From Betaproteobacteria bacterium (GTDB lineage Bacteria > Pseudomonadota > Gammaproteobacteria > Burkholderiales > Usitatibacteraceae), in contig JADJMI010000001.1 of assembly GCA_016709665.1 (NCBI GenBank), positions 868,001-932,000 on the forward strand: a stretch of DNA of 64,000 nucleotides, given 5' to 3'. The notes under the pieces were generated by a model. That model was not told the DNA's origin and made no database searches. It saw nothing but the letters and a program-made list of their open reading frames with translations. A program made the position numbers and the translations under genes. Below are positions 18,301 to 25,901 of this stretch, piece after piece. Every line of letters begins with the position of its first letter. The stretch's first letter is position 1.

Positions 18301-19278
18301 GCCGTAGCGCGGATACGGGTAGTTCGCGCGGTCATATTGCTTCCGGCAGCGCGCCGTGCCGGCGGAATTTCCCGAGATCACACCCGTCGCCGTGGCGTCC
18401 GCGGCCGTGCGGCAGTAGCGCACCTCGGCGGGGATCGTGTTGGGCGAGCCGGGCGAGGCGCCGGCGGCGGTCGCCAGGGCGCAGTTGACGAGGTTCGCGT
18501 CGCTGCAGTACTCGTGCGGCGTGATGGTGAAGTAGTGCGCGTTCGAGGTGGAAACGAGGACCTTCCGGTAATAGGCCGTCGTCGGCAGGCCGATGTTCGT
18601 CCCGGTGCTGTTCCAGTAGCGGAAATAGTTCGGCTGCCCGACGAGGAAGGGCGAGACGTTGTGGATGCCGTTGCGGCGGCAGCGCGCAGAGTTGGCGAGA
18701 TCCGCGCCCGAGGGCGAATTGACGTTGCAGTAGTAGACCTCCTTGAAGCCGTTCACCAGGTTGGTGTTGCCGCTGGCAAGGTAGGCATCGTCACTCGCGC
18801 TGTTGGGATTCGCGTTCCCGAGGCTCACGCCCAGGTAGTCGATGCCCGGCGAGTAGGTGATGTTGGGGTTGTACCAGATCTTGTTGAATCGGGACGCGTA
18901 GAAGGGCGCTTCCCCGTACGTCACTTCGGCGGTGTTGTCGGCGACGTCGGGATCGGACTGGACGTTGCCGCACTGGTGGCCGTTCGTGCCGGTTCCGCCC
19001 GGGCCCGAGCAGCCCCCGCTGGTGCAGCGCTTGCAGTTGTTGAGCGTGTCGCCGCTGCTCGTGCGCCAGATGTTGTCCGGCATGTAGGGCCACGCCATCG
19101 AGCCGGAGTCGTCCAGGATGTACATGAGGTTCGGCAGCACCGCATCCGACGGCGAGTTGGCGAGCGGCACCTGCGCGAGGTCGGCGATCTCGGCGTGGGC
19201 CGGGCGGACCGGCAGCATCACCGCGGCGGCCATGAGCAGCGCGACGGCGAAGAGGTGGAGACGGGAACGAATGGCCAT
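15376..19278 (-). CDS. pilY1: PilY1/PilC-type pilus tip adhesin
   Basis: A 1300-residue secreted protein with a signal peptide ending near AHA (29). An N-terminal von Willebrand A-like region carries the MIDAS motif DDSGSM at residues 56-61. A C-terminal PilC beta-propeller of about 500 residues carries FIAANDGMLHALN, AGLGSGGRGYYALDV and the calcium-loop/YGGDLYGNVWKFD region. PilY1 sits at the type IV pilus tip, primes assembly and mediates adhesion and surface sensing. The ATG at 19278 is preceded by GGAG at good spacing and preferred over GTG 19287. It follows pilX and precedes a small Cys-rich gene. Confidence 0.93.
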   Translation of the reverse strand: MAIRSRLHLFAVALLMAAAVMLPVRPAHAEIADLAQVPLANSPSDAVLPNLMYILDDSGSMAWPYMPDNIWRTSSGDTLNNCKRCTSGGCSGPGGTGTNGHQCGNVQSDPDVADNTAEVTYGEAPFYASRFNKIWYNPNITYSPGIDYLGVSLGNANPNSASDDAYLASGNTNLVNGFKEVYYCNVNSPSGADLANSARCRRNGIHNVSPFLVGQPNYFRYWNSTGTNIGLPTTAYYRKVLVSTSNAHYFTITPHEYCSDANLVNCALATAAGASPGSPNTIPAEVRYCRTAADATATGVISGNSAGTARCRKQYDRANYPYPRYGRFQRTDIVASTGSYPKGPSSVRTDCAAAASCTYAEEIQNFANWWTYYRTRMALMKTATGRAFLPIDDRFRIGFITINPNNPVTAGKYQPIAKFDATQRQAWYAKLYQQATNGSTPNRTALHRVGRHYQGLTNGINSGMSEDPIEYSCQQNFALLTTDGYWNDNFTDIGNQDNANSGFTTRAWGAYDGGLASATNTLGDVAAYYYKNDLRTAGAVAQNNVPTSVRDANPAQHMVTFTLGLGLEGLMDYQPDYESSATGDFAKIKAGTNNACSWTTGTCNWPVPSSNNPSTLDDLWHAAVNGRGRYFSAGDPNSLTLGLQGALAALNIQTAAAAASATSSPNITETDNFIYSSTFRTVKWDGEIVAQRIDTTSGNVLPAIVWSASTSLNGRTTANSDTRTIFTIDETGGGKRKNFSYASLSSAPASGIAAERPYFDNKCSVLSQCALLTASQQVIANSGDNLVNYLRGQRQHEAFTLPETTSPFRARENVLGDPVNATPAFMAAPRFGFADAVTPTYADFKIAKAARTPTLFIAANDGMLHALNGDTGSEIWAYVPRITMPKMHRLAKENWSVTHEFSVDGSPEIMDAYFGGGWKTVLVAGLGSGGRGYYALDVTDPAAPKVLWEICHDATLCAINDPDIGFTHGNPVITKRPTDGKWIVAFTSGLNNVSPGTGRGYMYVIDLATGAILQKLDTGVGTTTTPSGFNHLSAYADNFNYDNTGKYIYGGDLYGNVWKFDMQTATPTRTQLATLMDASGKPQSITSRPELALIDGFPIVYVGTGRYLGLDDLVDPATLAPPNQWAYEQSLYAIKDKGVAYGNFRTGNVVQNTITILSATSRSTSNNVVDWTAKDGWFIDFNPSGDSPGERVNLDLQLVQGTLLVVTNVPNQSACAVGGDSWIYQFNYKNGTYVESSALGVAGQKFTGQITVGLVVVRLPSGVFKGIATGATGTKTPFAVNIGGGGGSARRISWRELIQR

Positions 19279-19306
19279 TAGGGTCACTCCTGGGTGAATG
19301 GGGGCG

Positions 19307-19936
19307 TCAGATTCCGACCAGCACGCTGGACTGGATGACGCTCACGGTATTGCGCGGGCCCTCGACGCGTGTGGTCACGCGGTAGTAGAGCTGCGGGGTG
19401 CCGATGAACTGCGGGGCGCCGACGGCCATGCTGCCACCCGATGCCGCTGCGCTGGTGGCGTAGTACAGGGCGCATTCGTTCGCGGTGGTGCCGATCGCGC
19501 CGTTGTAGGGGGTGTCCGGAAGCGTGCACATGCGGTGGACCACGTACCGGATCACGTTGCCGGAAGCGTCCGGCGCTCCGCCGTTCACCGCGACCGACTG
19601 GTTCCAGCTCGCCGCGTCGAACCAGTCCGGCTCGACCACGGGCCGGGAGGAAAAGTAGCCGCGCGTGTCGTCCGTCGTCTGCAGGGTGGCGCCGGAGCTG
19701 TTGTCCTGCAGCCACTTGGCGGCCTCCTGCGTACCCCGGTCCGCGACCATGATGGCCGCCTGCTTGAAGGCCATGTTGCCGGCGACGACGGTCCCGGTAT
19801 CGACCGACCGCATGAGCGCCACGCCCGCGAGGGACATGGCGACGAGGACGATGAGGGCGATGAAGAGCACGAGGCCTCGCTCGCGGCGGGGCGCGGCGAT
19901 CTCGCGGATGGCGAAGGGGATGCGGGCGTGGGTCAT
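19307..19936 (-). CDS. pilX: minor pilin PilX-like
   Basis: The 209-residue product has a basic leader followed by the hydrophobic helix RGLVLFIALIVLVAMSLAGVALMRSVD. This is the PilX-type N-terminus, less canonical than GFTLIE. The middle and C-terminal parts contain two Cys (MCTLP and NECAL) and are otherwise variable. PilX forms part of the priming complex with PilV, PilW and PilY1. The order pilV-pilW-pilX-pilY1 supports the call more than sequence does. Confidence 0.85.
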   Translation of the reverse strand: MTHARIPFAIREIAAPRRERGLVLFIALIVLVAMSLAGVALMRSVDTGTVVAGNMAFKQAAIMVADRGTQEAAKWLQDNSSGATLQTTDDTRGYFSSRPVVEPDWFDAASWNQSVAVNGGAPDASGNVIRYVVHRMCTLPDTPYNGAIGTTANECALYYATSAAASGGSMAVGAPQFIGTPQLYYRVTTRVEGPRNTVSVIQSSVLVGI

Positions 19937-19957
19937 GACGGCGTCCGGGCGAATTCG

Positions 19958-21172
19958 TCAGGAAACGATGGGGAACCACACCATGTTGCGGATCGGCACG
20001 ACGACCTCGAAGGTGCGGTAGCGATAGCAGCGCCATTCGTTCACGTCGGCGAAGGCGGCGCGCACGTCGAGATCGACCCCCGGAGGCACCGCTCCCGGGT
20101 CGGGAGCGACCCACTTCGGCAGGACCGTCGTCGTGTTGCACAGGCCCGTGACGGGGTCGGGCTTCTCGGGCGTCTGGCTGCGCGCGGTGACCACCAGGCG
20201 AACCACGATCACGCGCGACCAATCCACGGGTGTCGCGGCCGCGGGCATGCTGTCGGACCAGCTGTCGGCGTTCGCGCCGAGCACCACCGCCGCGTTGGAC
20301 GGAGCGGTAAGCGGCACGCGGCCGTCCCCGTTGCCGTCGTATCCGTACTGCGCCTGCAGCTGCACGACACCGTCGGACAGCACGGCCGTGGCGCCGACCA
20401 CGCCCGGCGTGAGTCCGTTGACCGCCTCGAGGCGGCTGTTGCGGATGCGGTAGGTGACGACCGTGGGCGCGGGGCCGAGGTTGTAGAGGCGTCCGCCGGT
20501 GTTGGTGGCGGGGTTCCACGCGTTGTACGAGATGTCGCCGGGCGGCGGCAAGCCGCCGGGCCGGTTGTACTGCGTCGGCACGTTGGCGCCCTGCGTGTTG
20601 GTGTAGTTGCCGCTGTTGTGGATCACGTTGTCCGACTGGCCGGGCGTGCCGGGCACGCCGCTCACCTGGGCGAGCGAGCAATCGCGGCCGGCCTCGGCGG
20701 CGACGACGAGATCGCCCTCCCGGAAGCCGAATCGGTTGTCGACCTTGTAGACCGCCGACGGGCTGGGCATCGTCTGCAGGAGCTTGGCCGGGGCCATGAA
20801 GAGATCCGAGCTGCCGAAGGTGAGCCGGATCTCGTCGGGCGCGCCCGCGGCGCCGTTCGTGATCTCGACCGGCACGAGCCTGAAAGTGAAGCCGGCCCCG
20901 CCGGGCTCGTACCAGCCGTTGATCTGGCAGCCCAGGAGGGCCATGTGGTTCAGGCCGTAGCCGGCCATGCGGATGTCGCGCTCCACCTGGAAAAGGCTGA
21001 AGCCGCCGTTCTGCTGGGCGTCGCTGCCGCCGGTGGTGGTGCGCTTCTGGCCTTCCGAGACCGCGAACACCTGGAAGATCACCACGGTGGCGATGAGGCC
21101 GATCATCACGCCGACCATCACCTCGACCAGCGTGAAGCCCCGGGATGCGCGCGAAAGGTTCTGGTTTCTCAT
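19958..21172 (-). CDS. pilW: minor pilin PilW-like
   Basis: A 404-residue protein with a class III prepilin peptide: RASRGFTLVEVMVGVMIGL gives cleavage after Gly with the +5 Glu intact. The helix is followed by QQNGGFSLFQVERDIRMAGYG, a pattern typical of PilW. The long C-terminal region is of the variable pilin type. It lies between pilV (10-bp gap) and pilX (21-bp gap). It is expected to join the minor pilin complex that initiates type IV pilus assembly in the inner membrane. Confidence 0.9.
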   Translation of the reverse strand: MRNQNLSRASRGFTLVEVMVGVMIGLIATVVIFQVFAVSEGQKRTTTGGSDAQQNGGFSLFQVERDIRMAGYGLNHMALLGCQINGWYEPGGAGFTFRLVPVEITNGAAGAPDEIRLTFGSSDLFMAPAKLLQTMPSPSAVYKVDNRFGFREGDLVVAAEAGRDCSLAQVSGVPGTPGQSDNVIHNSGNYTNTQGANVPTQYNRPGGLPPPGDISYNAWNPATNTGGRLYNLGPAPTVVTYRIRNSRLEAVNGLTPGVVGATAVLSDGVVQLQAQYGYDGNGDGRVPLTAPSNAAVVLGANADSWSDSMPAAATPVDWSRVIVVRLVVTARSQTPEKPDPVTGLCNTTTVLPKWVAPDPGAVPPGVDLDVRAAFADVNEWRCYRYRTFEVVVPIRNMVWFPIVS

Positions 21173-21182
21173 GGCGTCGGTC

Positions 21183-21623
21183 TCAGGGGTCGCTGATGAA
21201 GGCGACCGCCGTGTGGTTGCTCACGTCCGTGGCCTCGGGCGCCTTCCAGCGGATGGTGACCGTCACCTGGCGGCCGCCGGCGGCGGGGGCGGCGATGGCG
21301 ACGGTCGGCGGAAACGCGTTGCTCGAAGGCATGAGCTGGTTGACCTTGTTCACCCAGTTCTGCGCCGGGACGGACGCGCCGACGCCGCCGGCAACGGCGT
21401 AGTTCGCGACGTTGGCGTAGTTCGCGCCCCGGTCGACCCAGACCTGGCTGAGGATCTCGTTGGCGAGGAAGGAGGCTTCGGTCCGGTAGCGCGCGTTCGA
21501 CACCGTGCTCACGGAGACGGCCTGCATCGCGACCAGCGCGAGCACGCCCAGGGAAAAGATGAGGATCCCGATGAGGGCCTCGAGGAGCATGACGCCTTCC
21601 TGCTGGCGAGGGGTGGATTTCAT
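21183..21623 (-). CDS. pilV: minor pilin PilV-like
   Basis: The 146-residue product starts with a short basic leader and the helix QQEGVMLLEALIGILIFSLGVLALV. The Glu at +5 and the LLEALIGILIFSLG pattern are characteristic of PilV. The rest contains no strong motif apart from a beta strand near the end (GGRQVTVTIRWKAPE). ATG 21623 is used because the prepilin leader begins there. The gene lies 14 bp after the FimT-like gene and 10 bp before pilW. Confidence 0.9.
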   Translation of the reverse strand: MKSTPRQQEGVMLLEALIGILIFSLGVLALVAMQAVSVSTVSNARYRTEASFLANEILSQVWVDRGANYANVANYAVAGGVGASVPAQNWVNKVNQLMPSSNAFPPTVAIAAPAAGGRQVTVTIRWKAPEATDVSNHTAVAFISDP

Positions 21624-21637
21624 GGTCGTTCGCTCCG

Positions 21638-22177
21638 CTAGCAGGCCCGCGGGTCGCCCGCGGCCACCTTGGGATCGCACATCCGGAGGGCGCCGCCCGC
21701 CGGGATCACGATGCGAAGATTGCGGCGGTCGGCGACCACCGGGATGAGCAGGTTGTCGATGTCCACCTGCGTGAGCGACTCGGAGGCGTCGGCGTTCGGC
21801 ACCACGCGGCCCAGGGCGCTGAACGTGACGGTGTCGGCGCCGGCGGGCAGGACCGTGATGCTCGCGTTGATCGAGCCTTCCTCCGCCGCGCGGCTCTGGA
21901 TGGGAACGCCGTCCGGGTCGATGAAGGGGTTCACGCGCCATTGCGTGGTCGTTCCGCCGTCGAGCCTGAACTGCACCGCGGCGTTGCGCCGGATGGCCTC
22001 GTTCCGGGCGGTCTGCAGGCCGTTCATGATCGCCTCGGAGGCCGTCCGGACCTGGGTGTTCTGGATCCACGTCTGGAAGGCCGGTGCGGCGAACGCCATG
22101 AGGACGCCGACGATCGCGACCGCGACCATGACCTCGATCAGGGAGATGCCCGACTGGCGGTGGCGCGGTTTCAGCAC
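21638..22177 (-). CDS. fimT: GspH/FimT-family pseudopilin
   Basis: A 179-residue prepilin with leader and helix RQSGISLIEVMVAVAIVGVLMAFAAPAF, then the FimT-type segment ASEAIMNGLQTARNEAIRRN. The end, ALRMCDPKVAAGDPRAC, holds a likely disulfide pair. The start is GTG 22177, which overlaps the pilE stop. An upstream ATG would only read the pilE gene in another frame. It acts as a minor pilin in type IV pilus assembly or DNA uptake. Confidence 0.85.
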   Translation of the reverse strand: MLKPRHRQSGISLIEVMVAVAIVGVLMAFAAPAFQTWIQNTQVRTASEAIMNGLQTARNEAIRRNAAVQFRLDGGTTTQWRVNPFIDPDGVPIQSRAAEEGSINASITVLPAGADTVTFSALGRVVPNADASESLTQVDIDNLLIPVVADRRNLRIVIPAGGALRMCDPKVAAGDPRAC

Positions 22178-22605
22178 GAGCCCTTCCTCGTGACGAAGCA
22201 GGGCGCCGGCATCGCGGCCGCTTCCCAGCCGGCCTTGGTGGCCGTCGTTTGCCTGGCGTTGAGCTCGTTGATCGTGAAAATGAAGCCGCCGACGCGGCCC
22301 CGGGCGCCCGTGGCGGTGACGACGTAGGTCTGCCCGCCCGAAACGCACCGGAAATCGAAGAACTGCTGCCCGGCCGGCGCCACGGCACCGCAGTTGCCGA
22401 GCCCCGCGCCGTCATAGGTGCGGTTGTCCTGGTAGAACTGCTCCATGCGCACGCGCATGTCCTGCAGGCCCGTGTGGCCCTCGACGAGCTGGCTGCGCAG
22501 GATGTAATCGGTGTACTGCGGGATCGCGATGGCGGCCAGGATGCCGACGATCGCGACCACGATCATCACTTCGATCAGGGTGAAGCCGGACTGTCTCTTC
22601 TGCAT
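22171..22605 (-). CDS. pilE: type IV pilin PilE-like
   Basis: A 144-residue pilin with a short basic leader and the canonical processing site QSGFTLIEVMIVVAIVGILAAIA. The body fits the PilE group: QYTDYILRSQLVEGHTGLQDMRVRMEQFY near residues 30-60, and a Cys pair (GNCGAV and FRCVSGG, with a further Cys in the tail) for the D-region. GGAGGA lies at good spacing before the ATG. It heads the minus-strand pilus operon. It could be the main pilin subunit or a PilE-type minor pilin. No second pilin gene is in the window for comparison. Confidence 0.88.
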   Translation of the reverse strand: MQKRQSGFTLIEVMIVVAIVGILAAIAIPQYTDYILRSQLVEGHTGLQDMRVRMEQFYQDNRTYDGAGLGNCGAVAPAGQQFFDFRCVSGGQTYVVTATGARGRVGGFIFTINELNARQTTATKAGWEAAAMPAPCFVTRKGSC

Positions 22606-22757
22606 GGGATCCTCCAGGACGTATCGAATACTAGGCACACGGCCGTCGACAGGCCATCCGGCCCGACGGCTGGCGCCCGAAGGCCGACGAACGGCTTCCC
22701 CCGGGGGGGTGCCCCGGCCCCGGGCCCGGGGCCTCGCGGAAGGGACCCCGGCCGCGC

Positions 22758-22763
22758 TATAAT
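22758..22763 (+). promoter_or_regulatory. perfect -10 box of the tRNA-Thr gene
   Basis: TATAAT ends 13 bases before the first base of the mature tRNA, the usual distance for a stable-RNA promoter. No good -35 hexamer stands out in the GC-rich sequence before it. Confidence 0.6.
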
Positions 22764-22776
22764 CTACGACTCGCGT

Positions 22777-22852
<76 letters not shown>

Positions 22853-22859
22853 GTATCCC

Positions 22860-22889
22860 GAAGGGCCCGGCCGGATGGCCGGGCCCTTC
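22860..22889 (+). terminator. hairpin terminator after tRNA-Thr
   Basis: A 13-bp perfect stem (22860-22872 with 22877-22889) closes a GGAT loop. It is followed only by ATTCC rather than a U-run. The stem strength and position directly after the tRNA suggest transcript termination or 3' processing. Confidence 0.6.
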
Positions 22890-23016
22890 ATTCCGCCCTC
22901 CCGGCCGTCCGTGAACCGGCCCCCGGTCTGGGGTAAAGTGGTGTCCACCCGGCACGCCGACGCCGAATCGGCGGGTACCTCGAAGGCGAGGCCTCCTCCG
23001 GGCCACAGGAGCCCCC

Positions 23017-23469
23017 ATGCCGCAGACGGTTCAGGAAATCCTCGACGACAAGCCCCCGCGGGGTACGCGGCTGCACGCCGTCTCGCCGGCTTCGCCCGTG
23101 CGCGATGCCGTGGCCATCATGGTGCGGGAGGACATCGGCTCCGTGGTGGTGCTGGAAGACGGGGAACTCGCCGGCCTGGTCACCCTTCGGGAAATCGTGA
23201 AAGGCCTCGAAAGCCTGGGCGGGCGGCTGCTGGAATCGCCGGTTCGCGACGTGATGCACGCGAAACCCGCCATCGTCCGCCCCGAGGATTCCGCCGACAG
23301 CCTGCGCACCACGATGACCGACAACCACGTCTCGCACGTGCCCGTCGTCCAGGGTGGCGCGCTCGTGGGCATCATCTCGTTCCACGACATCGCCCGGAGC
23401 GCGATCAAGGACGTGGCCTTCGAGAACAAGCTCCTGAAGCAGTACATCAAGAACTGGCCGGCGTCGTAA
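23017..23469 (+). CDS. CBS-domain pair protein
   Basis: This 150-residue protein is almost entirely two CBS domains. The first, about 20-75, includes SPVRDAVAIMVREDIGSVVVLEDGELAGLVTLREI. The second, about 80-140, includes MTDNHVSHVPVVQGGALVGIISFHDIARS. Stand-alone CBS pairs bind adenosyl nucleotides and act as energy sensors or regulators, but their partner is rarely known. The protein ends LLKQYIKNWPAS. This 3' end is repeated downstream, in frame, each time with its own stop codon. The gene lies between tRNA-Thr and convergent ilvA and is probably transcribed alone. Confidence 0.88.
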   Translation: MPQTVQEILDDKPPRGTRLHAVSPASPVRDAVAIMVREDIGSVVVLEDGELAGLVTLREIVKGLESLGGRLLESPVRDVMHAKPAIVRPEDSADSLRTTMTDNHVSHVPVVQGGALVGIISFHDIARSAIKDVAFENKLLKQYIKNWPAS

Positions 23470-23586
23470 CCGCGATCAGCGCCTCGACGGCACACCGAGC
23501 CCTTCTCGAACAGGCCCCTGAAGCAGTACATCAAGAACTGGCCGGCGTCCTGAAAGCAGCGCCTCAGGAACAAGCCGGCGTCCTGA
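23424..23586 (+). repeat. three in-frame copies of the CBS gene's C-terminal coding tail
   Basis: Copy 1 is the end of the CBS gene (23424-23465, then TAA at 23467). Copy 2 is 23508-23549, with 33 identical bases (23433-23465 and 23517-23549) and two changes in the preceding nine, and a TGA at 23551. Copy 3 is shorter and degenerate (23554-23586), ending TGA at 23584. In the CBS frame these read LKQYIKNWPAS-stop twice, then KQRLRNKPAS-stop. The offset of copies 1 and 2 is 84 bases, which preserves frame. Recombination between related alleles or slipped duplication could explain it. Confidence 0.85.
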
Positions 23587-23598
23587 GGGACGCCGCCG

Positions 23599-25110
23599 CT
23601 ACTTGAGGAAGAGCCGGTACGCCGGGTTCCTCGACTCGTCCGTGTAGTCGTAGCCCAGCTCGCGCAGGAAACGCCGGAACGCCGTCCGGTCCCGGTCCGG
23701 CACCTGCAGCCCCACCAGCACGCGGCCCACGTCGGCGCCGTGGTTGCGGTAGTGGAAGAGCGAGATGTTCCAGCCCGAGCCCATGCGCGCCAGGAAGTTC
23801 ATGAGCGCGCCCGGACGCTCGGGAAACTCGAAGCGGAACACCTGCTCGATCGCCCCGTCCGGCGCATGCCCGCCCACCAGGTGGCGCACGTGCAGCTTGG
23901 CCATCTCGTTGTCGGAGAGGTCCACGGCCTTGAGCCCGGCACGGTCGAGCTGCGCGATGAGCCGCTCGGTTTCCTCCCGGCCCGAGACCGCCACGCCGAT
24001 GAACACGCGGGCACGGGCCGCGTCCGCGATCCGGTAGTTGAACTCCGTGACGCTGCGCTTGCCGAGCAGCTCGCACAGCGCGCGAAAGCTGCCCGGCTTC
24101 TCCGGGATCGTGACGCCCAGCACCGCCTCGCGATGCTCGCCGAGCTCGGCGCGCTCGGCGACGAAGCGCAGGCGGTCGAAGTTCATGTTGGCCCCGCAGG
24201 CGATGGCCACCACCGTGCGGCCCTTGAGCCGGCGGCGGGCGAGCCAGCGCTTGGCCCCGGCGAGCGCGAGCGCCCCGGAGGGTTCCACCACCGTGCGCGT
24301 GTCCTCGAAGATGTCCTTGATGGCCGCGCAGGTCTCGTCGGTGTCGACGAGCACCATCTCGTCCACGAGCTCGCGGCACATCCGGAAGGTCTCGCGGCCG
24401 ACCTGCCTCACCGCGACGCCGTCGGCGAAGATGTTCACGTGCGGCAGGGTCACGCGCCTCCCCGCCTTGAGCGAGACCGTCATCGCGTTGGAATCCACCG
24501 GCTCCACGCCCACGATGCGCGTCGACGGCGATAGCGCCTTCACGTAGGCCGCGATGCCGGCGATGAGGCCGCCGCCGCCCACCGGCACGAAGATCGCGTC
24601 GATGGGATGCTGGTGCTGGCGCAGGATTTCCATGCCGATCGTGCCCTGCCCCGCGATGACGAGCGGGTCGTCGTAGGGATGGACGAAGGTGAGCTTCTCC
24701 TTCCTCGCGAGCGCCTGGGCGTGCTGCGCGGCCTCGTGATAGCTGTCGCCGTGCAGGACCACCTTCGCGCCGCGCGCCGAGACGGCCGAGACCTTGATGC
24801 GGGGCGTGGTCACCGGCATCACGATGGTGGCCTTGGCGCCGAGCTTCTGGGCGCCCAGCGCCACGCCCTGGGCGTGGTTGCCGGCGCTCGCGCAGATGAC
24901 GCCGCGCGCGAGCTGCGCCGGCGTGAGGTGCGCCATCTTGTTGTAGGCCCCTCGCAGCTTGAACGAGAAGACCGGCTGCTTGTCCTCGCGCTTGAGCAGG
25001 ACGTGGTTGCCGGTGCGCCGCGAAAGGGCGGGCGCGATTTCCAGCGGGCTCTCGATCGCGACGTCGTAGACGCGCGCCGAGAGGATCTTCCTGAGGTAGT
25101 CCGTTTTCAT
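23599..25110 (-). CDS. ilvA: threonine ammonia-lyase, biosynthetic
   Basis: IlvA deaminates threonine to 2-oxobutanoate, the entry to isoleucine synthesis. The 503-residue protein has a PLP domain with Schiff-base Lys in FSFKLRGAYNKM (about 54) and the phosphate loop VGGGGLIAGIA (about 180). Two ACT-like regulatory domains follow (about 330-503), as in the long, isoleucine-inhibited enzyme. ATG 25110 begins the conserved MKTDYLRKILSARVYDVA. A longer frame upstream shadows rpiA. The gene is divergent from rpiA with a 42-bp gap. Confidence 0.96.
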   Translation of the reverse strand: MKTDYLRKILSARVYDVAIESPLEIAPALSRRTGNHVLLKREDKQPVFSFKLRGAYNKMAHLTPAQLARGVICASAGNHAQGVALGAQKLGAKATIVMPVTTPRIKVSAVSARGAKVVLHGDSYHEAAQHAQALARKEKLTFVHPYDDPLVIAGQGTIGMEILRQHQHPIDAIFVPVGGGGLIAGIAAYVKALSPSTRIVGVEPVDSNAMTVSLKAGRRVTLPHVNIFADGVAVRQVGRETFRMCRELVDEMVLVDTDETCAAIKDIFEDTRTVVEPSGALALAGAKRWLARRRLKGRTVVAIACGANMNFDRLRFVAERAELGEHREAVLGVTIPEKPGSFRALCELLGKRSVTEFNYRIADAARARVFIGVAVSGREETERLIAQLDRAGLKAVDLSDNEMAKLHVRHLVGGHAPDGAIEQVFRFEFPERPGALMNFLARMGSGWNISLFHYRNHGADVGRVLVGLQVPDRDRTAFRRFLRELGYDYTDESRNPAYRLFLK

Positions 25111-25152
25111 GTGTCTCCCAACCCCCAAGAATACCAATATATGATTGGGCCC

Positions 25153-25818
25153 ATGGACCAGGACGCTCTCAAGAAGCAATGCGCGCAGGCCGCCCTCGCC
25201 TTCGTCGAGGACGACATGATGGTGGGCGTGGGCACCGGCTCGACCGTGAACCACTTCATCGCGGCCCTCGCCCCCTGGAAGCACCGCATCGCCGGCGCCG
25301 TCTCGAGCTCCGAGGCCAGCTCCCGGCGCCTGCGGGAGATCGGCATCGCGGTGCGCGAGCTCAACGATACCGACGGCTGCGAGATCTACGTGGACGGCGC
25401 CGACGAGGTCACCGAGCACCTCGCCATGGTGAAGGGCGGCGGCGGAGCCCTCACGCGCGAGAAGATCGTCGCCCAGGCGAGCCGCAGGTTCGTCTGCATC
25501 GCGGACGCCTCCAAGCTCGTGCCCGTCCTAGGCAAGTTTCCCCTGCCCATCGAGGTGATCCCCATGGCGAGGAGCCTCGTCGCCCGCCAGGTCGTGAAGC
25601 TGGGCGGCCGGCCGGTGCTGCGCGAGGGCTTCGTCACCGACAACGGCAACGTGATCCTGGATGTCCACGGCCTCGCGATCACGGACCCGGCGGGGCTCGA
25701 ATCGGAGCTGAACCAGTTGCCCGGCGTCGTGACCAACGGGCTCTTCGCCCGCCGCCCGGCGGACGTGCTGCTCCTGGGAGACCCCGCCGGCGTGCGGCGC
25801 ATCGACCGCAGGCGCTAG
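25153..25818 (+). CDS. rpiA: ribose-5-phosphate isomerase A
   Basis: RpiA interconverts ribose 5-phosphate and ribulose 5-phosphate in the pentose phosphate pathway. In a CO2-fixing cell it also regenerates substrate for phosphoribulokinase. The 221-residue protein shows the phosphate loop VGVGTGSTVNHFI, the catalytic segment IYVDGADEV and the Lys/Glu motif MVKGGGGALTREKI. An in-frame ATG at 25141 would add four residues; 25153 fits family starts better. It lies 42 bp from divergent ilvA and outside the cbb operon. Confidence 0.95.
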   Translation: MDQDALKKQCAQAALAFVEDDMMVGVGTGSTVNHFIAALAPWKHRIAGAVSSSEASSRRLREIGIAVRELNDTDGCEIYVDGADEVTEHLAMVKGGGGALTREKIVAQASRRFVCIADASKLVPVLGKFPLPIEVIPMARSLVARQVVKLGGRPVLREGFVTDNGNVILDVHGLAITDPAGLESELNQLPGVVTNGLFARRPADVLLLGDPAGVRRIDRRR

Positions 25819-25819
25819 G

Positions 25820-25853
25820 GCGTCACGCGCCGGTCACAAAGTCCGGATAGCAT
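25820..25853 (+). promoter_or_regulatory. candidate PhoB box and -10 upstream of phoU
   Basis: GCGTCAC (25820-25826) and CGGTCAC (25831-25837) are 7-base direct repeats at an 11-base period, the layout of a Pho box (consensus CTGTCAT). They match 4 and 5 of 7 positions. A TAGCAT hexamer at 25848-25853 lies 10 bases after the box, the spacing seen in PhoB-activated promoters. This is consistent with phosphate-starvation control of phoU. Confidence 0.45.
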
Positions 25854-25901
25854 CCGCAAACCGGGTTACCTTGACCCAAACCCCATCCGCAAGGATCCGC
25901 C

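Noticed and set aside
16186..19281. 1031-residue plus-strand open frame across pilY1
   Set aside because: Shadow of pilY1; Arg/Val-rich with no ribosome site or motif.
22606..22776. Sigma-54 promoter for the pilE operon
   Set aside because: No GG-N10-GC core with the TTGC signature could be placed; the best TAGTAT -10 is too weak to call.
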